Shown here one piece after another: positions 9,431-19,305 of a stretch of 64,000 nt of DNA. Below the pieces are notes generated by a model. That model was not told the DNA's origin. It made no database searches and saw nothing but the letters and a program-made list of their open reading frames with translations. This DNA is from Oscillospiraceae bacterium. Its GTDB lineage: Bacteria; Bacillota; Clostridia; Oscillospirales; Oscillospiraceae. Within the stretch, counting starts at the first letter, position 1; the number at the start of each line of letters is the position of its first letter. The position numbers and the translations under genes are program-made. The stretch covers positions 1-64,000 of the forward strand of contig WQWC01000003.1 of assembly GCA_009785525.1 (NCBI GenBank), read 5' to 3'.

Positions 9431-12013
9431 ATGTTAACAAACGCCGAAAACATCGCAAATAACCGCGATACGTATAAATACGCGCATATGGTGGATACCG
9501 CACCTCAGGCTTGTGAACCGTTTGACAAAGAGTGGGGCGTGGGGATATCCGGCAACACGCCGGAACCTTCGCCATTTGCGCGGATTAACAAAATTCTGGC
9601 TGTTACCGAGAAGACGACCAACGGCTTTGTCTCACCGGATCGTGCGGAGCTTGTAACCGAGGCGTATAAAGCGCACCCGGGTGCGCCGCAAATTCTGAAA
9701 TGCGCATACGGCATGGCGAACGCCCTTGACAACACACCGATTTTCATCTTCGAGCATGAGCTGATTGTCGGTTCGTTGGGCTGTGAAAAAAAAGGCGCAC
9801 CGGTGCATCCGGAGTTTGGGTTCAACTGGGTTGTGGACGAAATGCGCGACGGGCTGATGGATTTTTCCAAAAACCGCACCCACGATTATTTTAACTTCAC
9901 TGAAGACACACAAAATCGACTTGAAAAGTTGCGCGAGTTTTGGGATGGCAACACTGTTGAAGATATGGTGAACTCACTGATTGACGACGATGTGATCAAA
10001 GGCTCTCACAACGGGAAGGGCGTGTTTTTCGCCGATGCTTACGTCTTCTCCGGTGCGGGGCATTTGGGACTGGATTACGAGCGGCTGTTTCATCTAGGCT
10101 ACGGCGGAATACGCGAGATGATTGTTGAGCGGCTGGAATCGCTGACAATCGCGGAGCCAGAGGATCTCAAAAAACGTGCGTTCTATAACGCGGCGCTGAT
10201 TGTTACCGACGCCACAATCCGTCATATTCAACGTTACGCTGACTTGGCGCTGGATTTAGCCAAAGCGGAAACTGACCAAACTCGGGCGGATGAGCTGCGG
10301 CAGATATCCACAAACTGCCGATGGATATCCGACAATCCGCCGCGTACGTTTTGGGAGGCATTGCAGCTTGTCAATTTGGCGAACACAATCATTCACATCG
10401 AATGCAACGGCCACTCCGTCTCATACGGGCGGTTTGACCAGTACATGTATCCGTATTTTCAGCGCGATATCGAAACCGGGGCAGCCACTCGTGAGTTCAT
10501 GCAGGAACTGATTGAGAATTTCTATATCAAGATCTGGGACTTGAACAAACTGCGCAACCATATCATCATCAAAACTTTTGGCAACGGCGGAATCGGCGGC
10601 CCGGCACTGACAGTCGGCGGGATTTTGCCGGATGGAAGCGACGGGACGAATGAGCTGACGTTCATGGCGCTGGACGCGCACGCGCATGTCAGGATTCCAT
10701 GCCCGTGGATGGCTGTGAGACTCCATGCAAACACGCCGCGGGAGTTGAAAATCAAGACGGCGAATCTCATCAGACTTGGTACCGGCGAACCCAAGATTTT
10801 TAACGATGATGTCGCGATTCCGAGCATGTTAAGTTCAAACGTCGCAATACATCACGCGCGGGATTATCAGGTGGTCGGCTGCGTGGAGCCGGATCCATCC
10901 GGCAAAGCGTATGGCTGGAAAGACTGCGGGCACATGAACATTGCCCGTGTATTGGAGCTGGCAATCAATGATGGGCGGTGCTATAACTGTTCGGCGGATT
11001 GCCCGCGGTGGGAAAAGTGCGGCGTGGTTGGGGATCGCCTTGGTCTCGCCACCGGCAGCCTGGCTGATTTTACGTCGTTTGACCAAGTGCTGGAGGCTTA
11101 CGACAAACAGATGGAATACTGGTGTGACCGTCAAGCAGCCTATCTCAACGCGGTGGATATCGCACACCAAACGTTAAGGCCGTTGCCTTATCTCTCCATT
11201 CTGATGGATGGTTGTATCGAAAACGGTACTGATATCACGCATGGCGGGACGCTATATAACTTTACCGGCCCACAAGGCGTTGGAATCGGCACAGCCGGGG
11301 ATGGGTTGGCCACGATAAAGCAGCTGGTGTTCGACGAGCAGCGTGTATCCGGGCGGGAATTGTTGGATGCCGTGACAAATAACTGGGAGGGGTATGAGCC
11401 ACTGTACGCCTATGTCAACTCTGACAGAGTGCATCACTATGGCAACGATGACGATTACGCCGATGAACTCACCAAGTTCGCGATGGATACATGGTGCAAA
11501 CATATCGAGCGCAGATCGAACGCACGGGGCGGGTTCTTCCAGCCGGGGGCGTATTCGGTGACAGTCAATGTGGCGCATGGCGGGAATCAGTGGGCGTCGA
11601 TCGACGGACGCGTGGCGTATGAGCCGGTGTCGGACTGCATGGGTGCGGTGCACACAAAATGGGGCTCCCACGATGTCAAAGGCCCACTGGCGATTTGCAG
11701 GTCGGTCACAAAGCTCGATCACGTTCGCGCCACAAACGGCACATTGCTGAACTGGAAGTTTTCACCCAGCGCGTTAGCCGGGGAAACAGGCCGCGATAGC
11801 CTGATTGCCTTGATTGAAGAATACGTTGCGCGAAAAGGAATGCACAGCCAGTTCACTGTGGCGAATCAAGATACGCTATTAGCAGCGCAGCGGAACCCGG
11901 ATGAATACCGCGACCTGCTTGTCCGCGTCGCCGGATACTCGGCATATTTTGTCGAGTTGAATAAAGCGCTGCAGGATGATATAATAGGGAGAACATCGTT
12001 GTCGTTTGATTAG
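9431..12013 (+). CDS. pyruvate formate-lyase-like glycyl radical enzyme, GCVEP class
   Basis: Catalytic cysteine motif QVVGCVEPDPSGKAYGWKDCGHMN and C-terminal glycyl radical motif RVAGYSAYFVELNKALQDDIIGRT. Confidence 0.92.
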   Translation: MLTNAENIANNRDTYKYAHMVDTAPQACEPFDKEWGVGISGNTPEPSPFARINKILAVTEKTTNGFVSPDRAELVTEAYKAHPGAPQILKCAYGMANALDNTPIFIFEHELIVGSLGCEKKGAPVHPEFGFNWVVDEMRDGLMDFSKNRTHDYFNFTEDTQNRLEKLREFWDGNTVEDMVNSLIDDDVIKGSHNGKGVFFADAYVFSGAGHLGLDYERLFHLGYGGIREMIVERLESLTIAEPEDLKKRAFYNAALIVTDATIRHIQRYADLALDLAKAETDQTRADELRQISTNCRWISDNPPRTFWEALQLVNLANTIIHIECNGHSVSYGRFDQYMYPYFQRDIETGAATREFMQELIENFYIKIWDLNKLRNHIIIKTFGNGGIGGPALTVGGILPDGSDGTNELTFMALDAHAHVRIPCPWMAVRLHANTPRELKIKTANLIRLGTGEPKIFNDDVAIPSMLSSNVAIHHARDYQVVGCVEPDPSGKAYGWKDCGHMNIARVLELAINDGRCYNCSADCPRWEKCGVVGDRLGLATGSLADFTSFDQVLEAYDKQMEYWCDRQAAYLNAVDIAHQTLRPLPYLSILMDGCIENGTDITHGGTLYNFTGPQGVGIGTAGDGLATIKQLVFDEQRVSGRELLDAVTNNWEGYEPLYAYVNSDRVHHYGNDDDYADELTKFAMDTWCKHIERRSNARGGFFQPGAYSVTVNVAHGGNQWASIDGRVAYEPVSDCMGAVHTKWGSHDVKGPLAICRSVTKLDHVRATNGTLLNWKFSPSALAGETGRDSLIALIEEYVARKGMHSQFTVANQDTLLAAQRNPDEYRDLLVRVAGYSAYFVELNKALQDDIIGRTSLSFD

Positions 12014-12019
12014 CAAAGA

Positions 12020-12152
12020 ACAAAACACCCGGCTCTGCGGAGCCACCCTCTTTACTAAAGAGGGCAAAGACGAGGGTTTTTGAGGCATCCCCGTCTCCCG
12101 TCCCCTGCCCTCTTTAGTAAAGAGGGTGGCTCCGCAGAGCCGGGTGTTTTGT
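12020..12152. repeat. palindromic repeat family C (perfect 47-bp inverted repeat)
   Basis: 12020-12066 is the exact reverse complement of 12106-12152; 39-bp spacer; second copy at 28814. Confidence 0.9.
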
Positions 12153-12191
12153 CATAAAACAAACTAAAAATGAAAAAGGAGAAATACATAA

Positions 12192-13106
12192 ATGCTTAAC
12201 AAATCTGGCTCACAAACAAATCGAAAAGAACTCAAGGTTGGAAAAATGGTTGCGTTGATTGTTCTGGGGGTTGCGGTGCTAATTGTAGCGTTTTCTTCAT
12301 TCGCAGTTGTTCCGGCAGGCCACACAGGTGTCCGCGTAACCTTGGGTCGTGTTGTCGGCCATGAAAGTGAAGGTCTTATTTTCACGCCGCCCTTCGTTCA
12401 AAATGTTGTATTGATGGATAATCGTACGCAGGCGCTTGAGATGCGAACGGAAGCTGTCACGAGAGATTTGCAGTCTGTGAGCATGATGTATACGGTGAAC
12501 TACTCTTTAAACCAAGACATGGCCGGTAACGTATTTAGAGAGATCGGCCTCGGCTTTGAGAGTATTATTATTCGTCCGACAGTTGAAGAAACTGTAAAAG
12601 ACGTTACCGCCAGATACACAATCGAGGAACTGATCACGCAAAGAGCCCGCGTAAGCTCCGATATTGCAACAGAACTGCAAGCAAACCTTGGTGCCCGCGG
12701 ATTTACATTTGAAAGATTTAATATTGTTGATTTCGCTTTTTCGGCGGAATTCAGCAACGCCATTGAGCAAGTGCGTATTGCAGAACAGAATGCGTTGAGA
12801 GCGTATCAAGATTTAGAAAGATCGCGGCACGAAGCGGAGGCCGAACGCGTGATGGCACGCGCCCAAGCAGATGTGCTTCGGTATCAGGCGTCGGAGCTGA
12901 CGGATACAAACTTGATGGCTATGTGGATTGAGCGATGGAACGGGGTGCTTCCAACCGTTATGACCGGGGACGGGAACGGGATGCTTCTTAACTTTGGGCT
13001 TGATGATATTCAATCGTCAGTCAATACGCCGAGAGCGCCAGCATCTACTCCGGCGCAAACACCACCGGTGACGCAAACGCCTGTTGACACAACGGATAAT
13101 GATTAG
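12192..13106 (+). CDS. SPFH/prohibitin domain membrane protein
   Basis: N-terminal TM then VVPAGHTGVRVTLGRV, prohibitin-like domain, Pro/Thr-rich tail. Confidence 0.85.
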   Translation: MLNKSGSQTNRKELKVGKMVALIVLGVAVLIVAFSSFAVVPAGHTGVRVTLGRVVGHESEGLIFTPPFVQNVVLMDNRTQALEMRTEAVTRDLQSVSMMYTVNYSLNQDMAGNVFREIGLGFESIIIRPTVEETVKDVTARYTIEELITQRARVSSDIATELQANLGARGFTFERFNIVDFAFSAEFSNAIEQVRIAEQNALRAYQDLERSRHEAEAERVMARAQADVLRYQASELTDTNLMAMWIERWNGVLPTVMTGDGNGMLLNFGLDDIQSSVNTPRAPASTPAQTPPVTQTPVDTTDND

Positions 13107-13151
13107 CGGCCGCTAAGGGCCTCCCCGAAACGAAATAAGCTGCGCATAAAC

Positions 13152-13183
13152 ACCGGCCGGATAGGTCAACTTATCCGGCCGGT
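13152..13183 (+). terminator. hairpin terminator-like structure
   Basis: accggccggata/tatccggccggt, perfect 12-bp stem. Confidence 0.5.
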
Positions 13184-13232
13184 ACTTGCATAATCATTTT
13201 CTACATCTAAACATATATCGGAGGTAACATCA

Positions 13233-13775
13233 ATGCCAGACTACACCAAACTAGCGGCCCTCGCCGAAGAGTGCGGATTTACCAACTGTGCGCCGATGGA
13301 TATTTCGACGCTTGAGTTCATGCAGGAAGTGCGCGACATGTGCAATCCAGGGCAATGCAACAGATACGGCACATCATGGTCATGCCCGCCAGAATGTCCC
13401 TCATTGGAGGTTCTGCAAGAGCGTGTGTTGGGTTATTCCGGTGGATTTCTGGTCCAGACCGTCGGTGAGTTGGAGGACAGCTATGACTGGGAGGGTATCA
13501 TGGACGCCGGGCTGACGCATAAAGCAAATTTCGGCAAGATGTGGGAAGCGCTGGAGAAGCAATATTCACAAGTTTACGCCATGGGCGCGGGGGCATGTAT
13601 GCTGTGTGAAAGTTGCACATATCCGGACGAACCCTGCCGCCACCCGGACAGAATGTCAGCGTCTATGGAAGCCAGCGGCCTGTTGGTAAACAAGGTTTGT
13701 ACCGACAATAATCTGGGGTACAATTACGGCCAGGACAAAATTGCGTTTACCGCGTGCTTTCTGCTTAACGAATAA
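13233..13775 (+). CDS. DUF2284 cysteine-rich metal-binding protein
   Basis: CNPGQCNRYGTSWSCPPECPSLE and GACMLCESCTYPDEPCRHPDRMSASMEASG. Confidence 0.85.
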   Translation: MPDYTKLAALAEECGFTNCAPMDISTLEFMQEVRDMCNPGQCNRYGTSWSCPPECPSLEVLQERVLGYSGGFLVQTVGELEDSYDWEGIMDAGLTHKANFGKMWEALEKQYSQVYAMGAGACMLCESCTYPDEPCRHPDRMSASMEASGLLVNKVCTDNNLGYNYGQDKIAFTACFLLNE

Positions 13776-13792
13776 AGCGACATAAAAACAAC

Positions 13793-13812
13793 GGGCGGCC
13801 GCACGGCCGCCC
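13793..13812. terminator. bidirectional hairpin between convergent genes
   Basis: gggcggcc-gcac-ggccgccc between DUF2284 gene and lepA stops. Confidence 0.5.
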
Positions 13813-13819
13813 ATACAGA

Positions 13820-15619
13820 TTATTCATCTAATTTCAGCACCGCCATAAACGCGTCTTGCGGTACTGATACGCTGCCTAAGCTGCGCATACGTTTTTTGCC
13901 TTCTTTCTGCTTTTCAAGCAGCTTTTTCTTTCGTGATATATCCCCGCCGTAGCATTTGGCCAGAACATCTTTCCGCATGGCCTTGATTGTCTCACGGGCA
14001 ATTATTTTGCCGCCAATCGCGGCCTGAACCGGCACTTCAAACAACTGACGCGGGATATGTTCTTTCAGCTTTTCGGTGATCTTCCGTCCCCTGGCGTATG
14101 CTTTGTCTTTGTGTACGATGAACGACAGCGCATCCACAATCTCGTTATTCAGCAGAATATCCAGCCGTACAAGCTGTGACACGCGATAGCCTGAGAACTC
14201 ATAATCAAGCGAGGCATAGCCGCGGCTGCGGGATTTCAGTGCGTCAAAGAAGTCATAGATAACCTCGTTCAGCGGCAGCTCGTATTTTAATTCCACGCGG
14301 GCGGCGTCGAGATAAACCATTTCTTTATAATCGCCGCGCCTGTCCTGGCATAAGTCCATAATGTTACCAACATATTCAGGCGGGCAGATTATAGAGGCGT
14401 TAATAAACGGCTCTTCTGCCGTTTCAATATTCGCCGGATCCGGATAATTCAACGGATTATCGACAAAGATGACCGACCCGTCAGTCATTGTGACTTTGTA
14501 GACAACACTAGGCGCGGTTGTAATCAGGTCAAGATTATACTCACGCTCCAGCCGTTCGCCGATTATTTCCATGTGCAGCAATCCAAGGAATCCGCAGCGG
14601 AAGCCGAAGCCCAACGCGGCGGAAGATTCCGGCTCATAACTCAGCGAAGCGTCGTTCAGTTTTAGCTTTTCAAGTGCGTCGCGCAGATCCGGATATTTTG
14701 CGCCGTCTGCCGTGTAGAGGCCGGAAAACACCATCGACTGCACTTTTTTGTATCCGGGCAAAGGCTCTTCTGCCGGGTTATCACTATCGGTGACCGTGTC
14801 ACCGACGTTTGTATCGCCGACGTTCTTGATACTGGCGGTGAAGTATCCAACTTCCCCCGCTCGTAGTTCATCACACGGCTCCAGCCCGACAGGACTCAAA
14901 TATCCCGCTTCAACGACTTTGTAATTGGCGCCTGTTGCCATCAGTTCGATGTCCATGTCGCGCCGCAAAACTCCGTCTATGATCCGCACGTACACGATTA
15001 CGCCCCTGTAAGCGTCATACTGACTGTCGAAAATCAAGGCGCGCAAAGGGGAGTCTACCACTCCCTTCGGCGCAGGGATATCGCTGACTATACGCTCCAA
15101 CACTGCTTCAATCCCGATTCCCTGCTTGGCCGATATCTCCGGCGCGTCCTGCGCGGGAATGCCGATGATGTCTTCAACTTCATTTTTGACCCGCGCGGGG
15201 TCTGCCGCTGGGAGGTCGATTTTATTCACAACCGGCAGGATTTCCAAATTATGCTCCAACGCCAAATACGTGTTGGCAATCGTCTGCGCCTCAACGCCTT
15301 GGGACGCGTCCACAACCAGAATCGCACCCTCACACGCGGCTAATGACCTTGAAACCTCGTAATTAAAGTCCACATGCCCTGGAGTGTCTATCAAATTCAG
15401 CGTATAGTCCTGCCCGTCACGGGCTTTATAGGCAAGCCGAACGGCGCGGGCTTTTATTGTAATGCCGCGCTCTTTTTCCAAATCCATGTTATCTAATATC
15501 TGAGACTCCATCTCGCGGGACTCCACCGCGCCGCATTTTTCCAACAGCCTGTCGGCCAGCGTTGATTTGCCGTGGTCAATATGCGCGATGATTGAAAAAT
15601 TCCGTATTTTGTCTTGCAT
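13820..15619 (-). CDS. lepA: elongation factor 4 (LepA)
   Basis: 599 aa; [42 protein letters not shown]-terminal [22 protein letters not shown]. Confidence 0.97.
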   Translation of the reverse strand: MQDKIRNFSIIAHIDHGKSTLADRLLEKCGAVESREMESQILDNMDLEKERGITIKARAVRLAYKARDGQDYTLNLIDTPGHVDFNYEVSRSLAACEGAILVVDASQGVEAQTIANTYLALEHNLEILPVVNKIDLPAADPARVKNEVEDIIGIPAQDAPEISAKQGIGIEAVLERIVSDIPAPKGVVDSPLRALIFDSQYDAYRGVIVYVRIIDGVLRRDMDIELMATGANYKVVEAGYLSPVGLEPCDELRAGEVGYFTASIKNVGDTNVGDTVTDSDNPAEEPLPGYKKVQSMVFSGLYTADGAKYPDLRDALEKLKLNDASLSYEPESSAALGFGFRCGFLGLLHMEIIGERLEREYNLDLITTAPSVVYKVTMTDGSVIFVDNPLNYPDPANIETAEEPFINASIICPPEYVGNIMDLCQDRRGDYKEMVYLDAARVELKYELPLNEVIYDFFDALKSRSRGYASLDYEFSGYRVSQLVRLDILLNNEIVDALSFIVHKDKAYARGRKITEKLKEHIPRQLFEVPVQAAIGGKIIARETIKAMRKDVLAKCYGGDISRKKKLLEKQKEGKKRMRSLGSVSVPQDAFMAVLKLDE

Positions 15620-15951
15620 TAGTCACCCCTAAGCCTTGCTATTAGTTCCGGCACTGAGATATTTTGTTCAAAGACCTCACCCAGTGCGGTGCATATAGAT
15701 ACGGCCGCGTCCAAAACCCGCGATAAATCCTCGGCCCGGCGCGGGTCATGGGTTCGCCCCAGAAGATAGTCCGCCGTCACACCGTAATAATCGCACGCTT
15801 TTATGATGAACTCAAGTTTCGGCTCACGCAGGCCTGTTTCGTAGTGAGATAGCAGTGCTTGAGATACGCCGAGCTGTTCCGCAGCCTGGCGCTGGCTCTG
15901 CCTGGTTTCCCGCCGTAATCGGCTTAACGCCTCTGCCAAATTTGACTTCAT
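15619..15951 (-). CDS. XRE family transcriptional regulator
   Basis: [35 protein letters not shown]; start reassigned to MKSNLAEAL at 15951. Confidence 0.88.
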   Translation of the reverse strand: MKSNLAEALSRLRRETRQSQRQAAEQLGVSQALLSHYETGLREPKLEFIIKACDYYGVTADYLLGRTHDPRRAEDLSRVLDAAVSICTALGEVFEQNISVPELIARLRGD

Positions 15952-16027
15952 CTTTAGCGGCCTTCTTTCTTTTGAATATTTTTTAAGTATAACTGGAAAA
16001 ACCAAATTTGTAAATAGGAGCTTTGCC

Positions 16028-17935
16028 ATGAAATTTCCCAACCTGTTCAGCCCGCTTAAAATCGGCGGAGTTACTCTGAAAAACAGGATAATCTCCGCCC
16101 CGATGACGTATCCGATACTGACCTCGGACGGTTGCCTGACTCCGGAAGCCGCAGCGTTTTACGAATTACGCGCAAAAGGAGGTGCCGCCGTCGTCACGGT
16201 GAGTGAGCTTATTGTTGACAGCAAAACAGGGAAGTACTATCCCGTGCAGGTGATCACAGATGCACCGAACGCCAAAGACAGCCTGGCCATGGCCGCCAGA
16301 GCCGTCCGACGCCACGGCGCTGTGGCAAGCATGGAACTCTCTCACGGCGGGCAGTTCGCTATAACGCAAGGCCCAACTTTAGGCCCCATCGATGTGTATC
16401 AAGATGGGGCGCTTATAACCCGCGCGATGACGAAGGCCATGGTCGCCGGAATTATAGAGTCCTACGCAAAATCGGCCGCACTGTGCCGGGATGCGGGGTT
16501 TGAAATGCTGCTAATCCACGCGGGACACGGGTGGCTGCTGGAGCAATTTTTATCCCCGGCCACAAACAGCAGAACCGACGAATACGGCGGGGACTTGCCG
16601 GGTCGAGCAAGACTTGCGCTGGAGGTTATATCTGCTGTCAGAGAAGTAGTCGGGCCAAAATTCCCGCTGGAACTGCGGATCAGCGCCGAGGAATATATTG
16701 ATGGTGGATATTCGTTTGATGATGTGATTGCGTTCGCAAAGTTGGTTGAGCCGTTGATCGACTTATTGCAGGTGTCCACAGGCGCTCACCACGGCAGTTT
16801 TGATAAAACCCATCCGTCAATGTTTGCTCCGCGCGGAGTTAATGTGCATTACGCGGCGGATATCAGGAAGCACGTTGATATCCCCGTCGCCGCAATTGGC
16901 GCGTTGAACGAGCCGGATATGCTGGAGGATATAATCGCCTCCGGCCAGGCGGACACCGTTGTCATGGCAAGGGCGCTGTTGGCGGATCCATATCTGCCGC
17001 GCAAGGCGATGGAAGGCCGAGACGATGAAATTATCCGGTGCTGCAGGTGCTTCACTTGTATGGCAGAACGCCTGAAAACCGGCTTGCGGGTGTGCGCGCT
17101 GAATCCCGTTATCGGTAGTGAGTATGAGCATAATTTTGTGTTTTCACGTCCGTCCGCGGAGCCTCGGCGAGTATTGATAGCAGGCGGAGGTCCGGGCGGA
17201 ATGCAGTGTGCAGTCACAGCAAAATCCCGCGGGCATGAGGTAATTCTGTGCGAAAAACAAAGCGAGCTGGGTGGTGCGCTGAATGCAATAAAGGGAGTCG
17301 GCTTTAAGTCAGACCTTTATAAGTTTGTATCCGTAATGACGCGGCAGATGGAAAAGGCCGGGGTTGATATTCGCCTGAATACGGAAGTCACGCCGGAGCT
17401 TGTGCGGGAAATCGCGCCGGACACCTTGATTATTGCCGCCGGGGCTGAGTCTGTTGTCCCCGCGATACCGGGAGTTGAAAACGCTGTTCCGGTGGAAAGC
17501 TTGCCGGACTTGCAAATCGGGCAGAACGTGGCTATTATAGGCGGCGGACTCTCCGGATGCGAGACTGCCATTCATCTGGCAAAATCCGGACATGCTGTAA
17601 CGGTTGTCGAGATGGCGGATCAGCTTTGTGCGGACGCGAATCCGCGCCACAGGCCGCTTCTGCTCGCGGAGCTGGAAAGCTGCTCTGTAACTTGCCTGAC
17701 AAGCGCTCAGGCAGTGCGGATTGCAGAGGACGGGCTGGTTTGCCGGACTCAGGGCGGGGAGACAGCGCTTCTTGCTGACACGATAATCCTTGCTACCGGG
17801 CGCGGCGCAAGTGTTAAAACGGCTGAGGCTCTACGCGGCACGGCTCCGTATGTGGAAATGATAGGCGATTGCGTAAAACCCGCGAATGTGGCGGAGGCAG
17901 TTTTCCGGGGGCATTTCGCGGCGATTGATCTATAA
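16028..17935 (+). CDS. NADH:flavin oxidoreductase / 2,4-dienoyl-CoA reductase-like enzyme (OYE + FeS + FAD/NAD domains)
   Basis: OYE TIM barrel start, CCRCFTCMAERLKTGLRVCALNP FeS ligands, GGGPGGMQCAVTAKSRGHEV and IIGGGLSGCETAIHLAKSGH dinucleotide motifs. Confidence 0.92.
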   Translation: MKFPNLFSPLKIGGVTLKNRIISAPMTYPILTSDGCLTPEAAAFYELRAKGGAAVVTVSELIVDSKTGKYYPVQVITDAPNAKDSLAMAARAVRRHGAVASMELSHGGQFAITQGPTLGPIDVYQDGALITRAMTKAMVAGIIESYAKSAALCRDAGFEMLLIHAGHGWLLEQFLSPATNSRTDEYGGDLPGRARLALEVISAVREVVGPKFPLELRISAEEYIDGGYSFDDVIAFAKLVEPLIDLLQVSTGAHHGSFDKTHPSMFAPRGVNVHYAADIRKHVDIPVAAIGALNEPDMLEDIIASGQADTVVMARALLADPYLPRKAMEGRDDEIIRCCRCFTCMAERLKTGLRVCALNPVIGSEYEHNFVFSRPSAEPRRVLIAGGGPGGMQCAVTAKSRGHEVILCEKQSELGGALNAIKGVGFKSDLYKFVSVMTRQMEKAGVDIRLNTEVTPELVREIAPDTLIIAAGAESVVPAIPGVENAVPVESLPDLQIGQNVAIIGGGLSGCETAIHLAKSGHAVTVVEMADQLCADANPRHRPLLLAELESCSVTCLTSAQAVRIAEDGLVCRTQGGETALLADTIILATGRGASVKTAEALRGTAPYVEMIGDCVKPANVAEAVFRGHFAAIDL

Positions 17936-18023
17936 TTTAAATTCATAATAGCTTGCGCTTTTTGCGAAAAAGTGCTAGAGTAGTGTCCGGGTAATTATGC
18001 TAGTAAAGGAAGGTTTTAGATAA

Positions 18024-18599
18024 ATGGCAAAAAAGACAGTGGTGATTGAAGGTTCCGGCAAGCATTGCCACGTAACAAGGGAAACGCTGGACAAGCTGTT
18101 CGGTGAGGGGTTTGAGCTTGAGGTTAAAAAAATGATCTCTCAGCCGGGGCAGTTTACAACGCCGCACAGAATCACTGTGGAAGGTCCGCGCGGGTCTTCG
18201 CAAATGGTGATAGTCGGTCCGTGCAGGCCGTATGATCAGGTAGAGCTATCAATGACCGACGCACGCTCATTGGGATTTGACTGCCCGATACGCGAAAGCG
18301 GAGAAACACAGGGCAGCCCAGGCTGCAAACTGATAGGCCCCGCCGGAGAAGTGATAATCCCGGAGGGAGTGATAGTCGCCAAACGGCACATACATCTCAC
18401 GCCGGAAGATGCCGAAAAATTCGGCATTTCCGACAAACAAGTCGTACAGGTGCGGGTGGACGGCGAAAGATCGCTGATTTTCGACGAAGTGGTCGCCCGT
18501 GTGCGCGACGATTTCGCGACATTTATGCACTTGGATTATGATGAAATGAACGCGGCGAATCTAAGCGCTGAAAGTGCTGTCGGTGAAATACTTGCATAA
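18024..18599 (+). CDS. pduL: PduL-type phosphate acyltransferase (PTAC)
   Basis: AKRHIHLTPEDAEKFGISDKQVVQVRV and HLDYDEMNAA metal-binding motifs. Confidence 0.88.
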   Translation: MAKKTVVIEGSGKHCHVTRETLDKLFGEGFELEVKKMISQPGQFTTPHRITVEGPRGSSQMVIVGPCRPYDQVELSMTDARSLGFDCPIRESGETQGSPGCKLIGPAGEVIIPEGVIVAKRHIHLTPEDAEKFGISDKQVVQVRVDGERSLIFDEVVARVRDDFATFMHLDYDEMNAANLSAESAVGEILA

Positions 18600-18613
18600 T
18601 TAAAAATGACAAA

Positions 18614-18643
18614 ACAAGGGCCGCCCTACCATGCGGCCCTTGT
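18614..18643. terminator. bidirectional hairpin terminator between convergent pduL and secG
   Basis: acaagggccgc/gcggcccttgt perfect 11-bp stem. Confidence 0.55.
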
Positions 18644-18694
18644 ACGGATATCGGATATGTGCAGGTACGCGGCTCATGCGTCCCGCCGTGATTG

Positions 18695-18922
18695 CTATAT
18701 CAGGTTCAAGACTATTGTAAGAATAACAAATACACCGGCGAACCATTTGGTGGCGCGGGCTAATCTTGCATCAAAGCTTTTTGACTTGTTTTTCGTCAAA
18801 AAAGTATCCGACCCGCCACTCAACGCGCCGGATAATCCGGACGTTTTGCCGGACTGGAATATAATGATAGCCATAAGCGCAACGCATACGACAAGGTGAA
18901 TAATTACAACAGCAGTTTTCAA
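18695..18922 (-). CDS. secG: preprotein translocase subunit SecG
   Basis: 75 aa, two TM; IIIFQSGKTSGLSGALSGGSDTFL. Confidence 0.9.
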   Translation of the reverse strand: MKTAVVIIHLVVCVALMAIIIFQSGKTSGLSGALSGGSDTFLTKNKSKSFDARLARATKWFAGVFVILTIVLNLI

Positions 18923-19042
18923 GGCGATCTATCCTTTCTAGTGTCACTTTACAAAGCGTGAAAACCATATTAACACATCATCAACTATTTTGCAACAACA
19001 AATTTTCAAAAAGCGTTGCAAAAATTTATGTGGGCACAGCCC

Positions 19043-19206
19043 CGTAGGGGACGGTGTCCTCGACGTCCCGCGGTTGGATTTTTGCCACCCTGCAGGAAAA
19101 CGAGGGTTTGGACGGGGGCACGCGCGCTACTGTTTCTACCGTCCCTCTGTGCAGGAGCGACTGTCCCAGTCGCCTGCGGGCGGTCGGGGACGACCGCCCC
19201 CTATTA
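19043..19206. repeat. palindromic repeat family A, composite copy
   Basis: cgtaggggacggtgtcctcgacgtccc plus ggagcgactgtcccagtcgcctgcgggcggtcggggacgaccgcccc, related to 55601-55654. Confidence 0.65.
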
Positions 19207-19305
19207 GGATTTATCCGGATTGCCCTGAAAAATTTCAATTGTGTATTGAGAAAAGCGCCGGTTTTTGGTATACTGACTAATTATAACCGGAATTTATGAA
19301 AGCGG

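Noticed and set aside
13233-13775. DUF2284 protein as the missing glycyl radical activase
   Set aside because: It lacks the radical SAM CxxxCxxC motif and SAM-binding features; cysteines match DUF2284 instead.
19026-19299. Overlapping 60-96-aa ORFs in 18990-19299
   Set aside because: Translate the palindromic repeat; frames on both strands equally open, no RBS or domain evidence.
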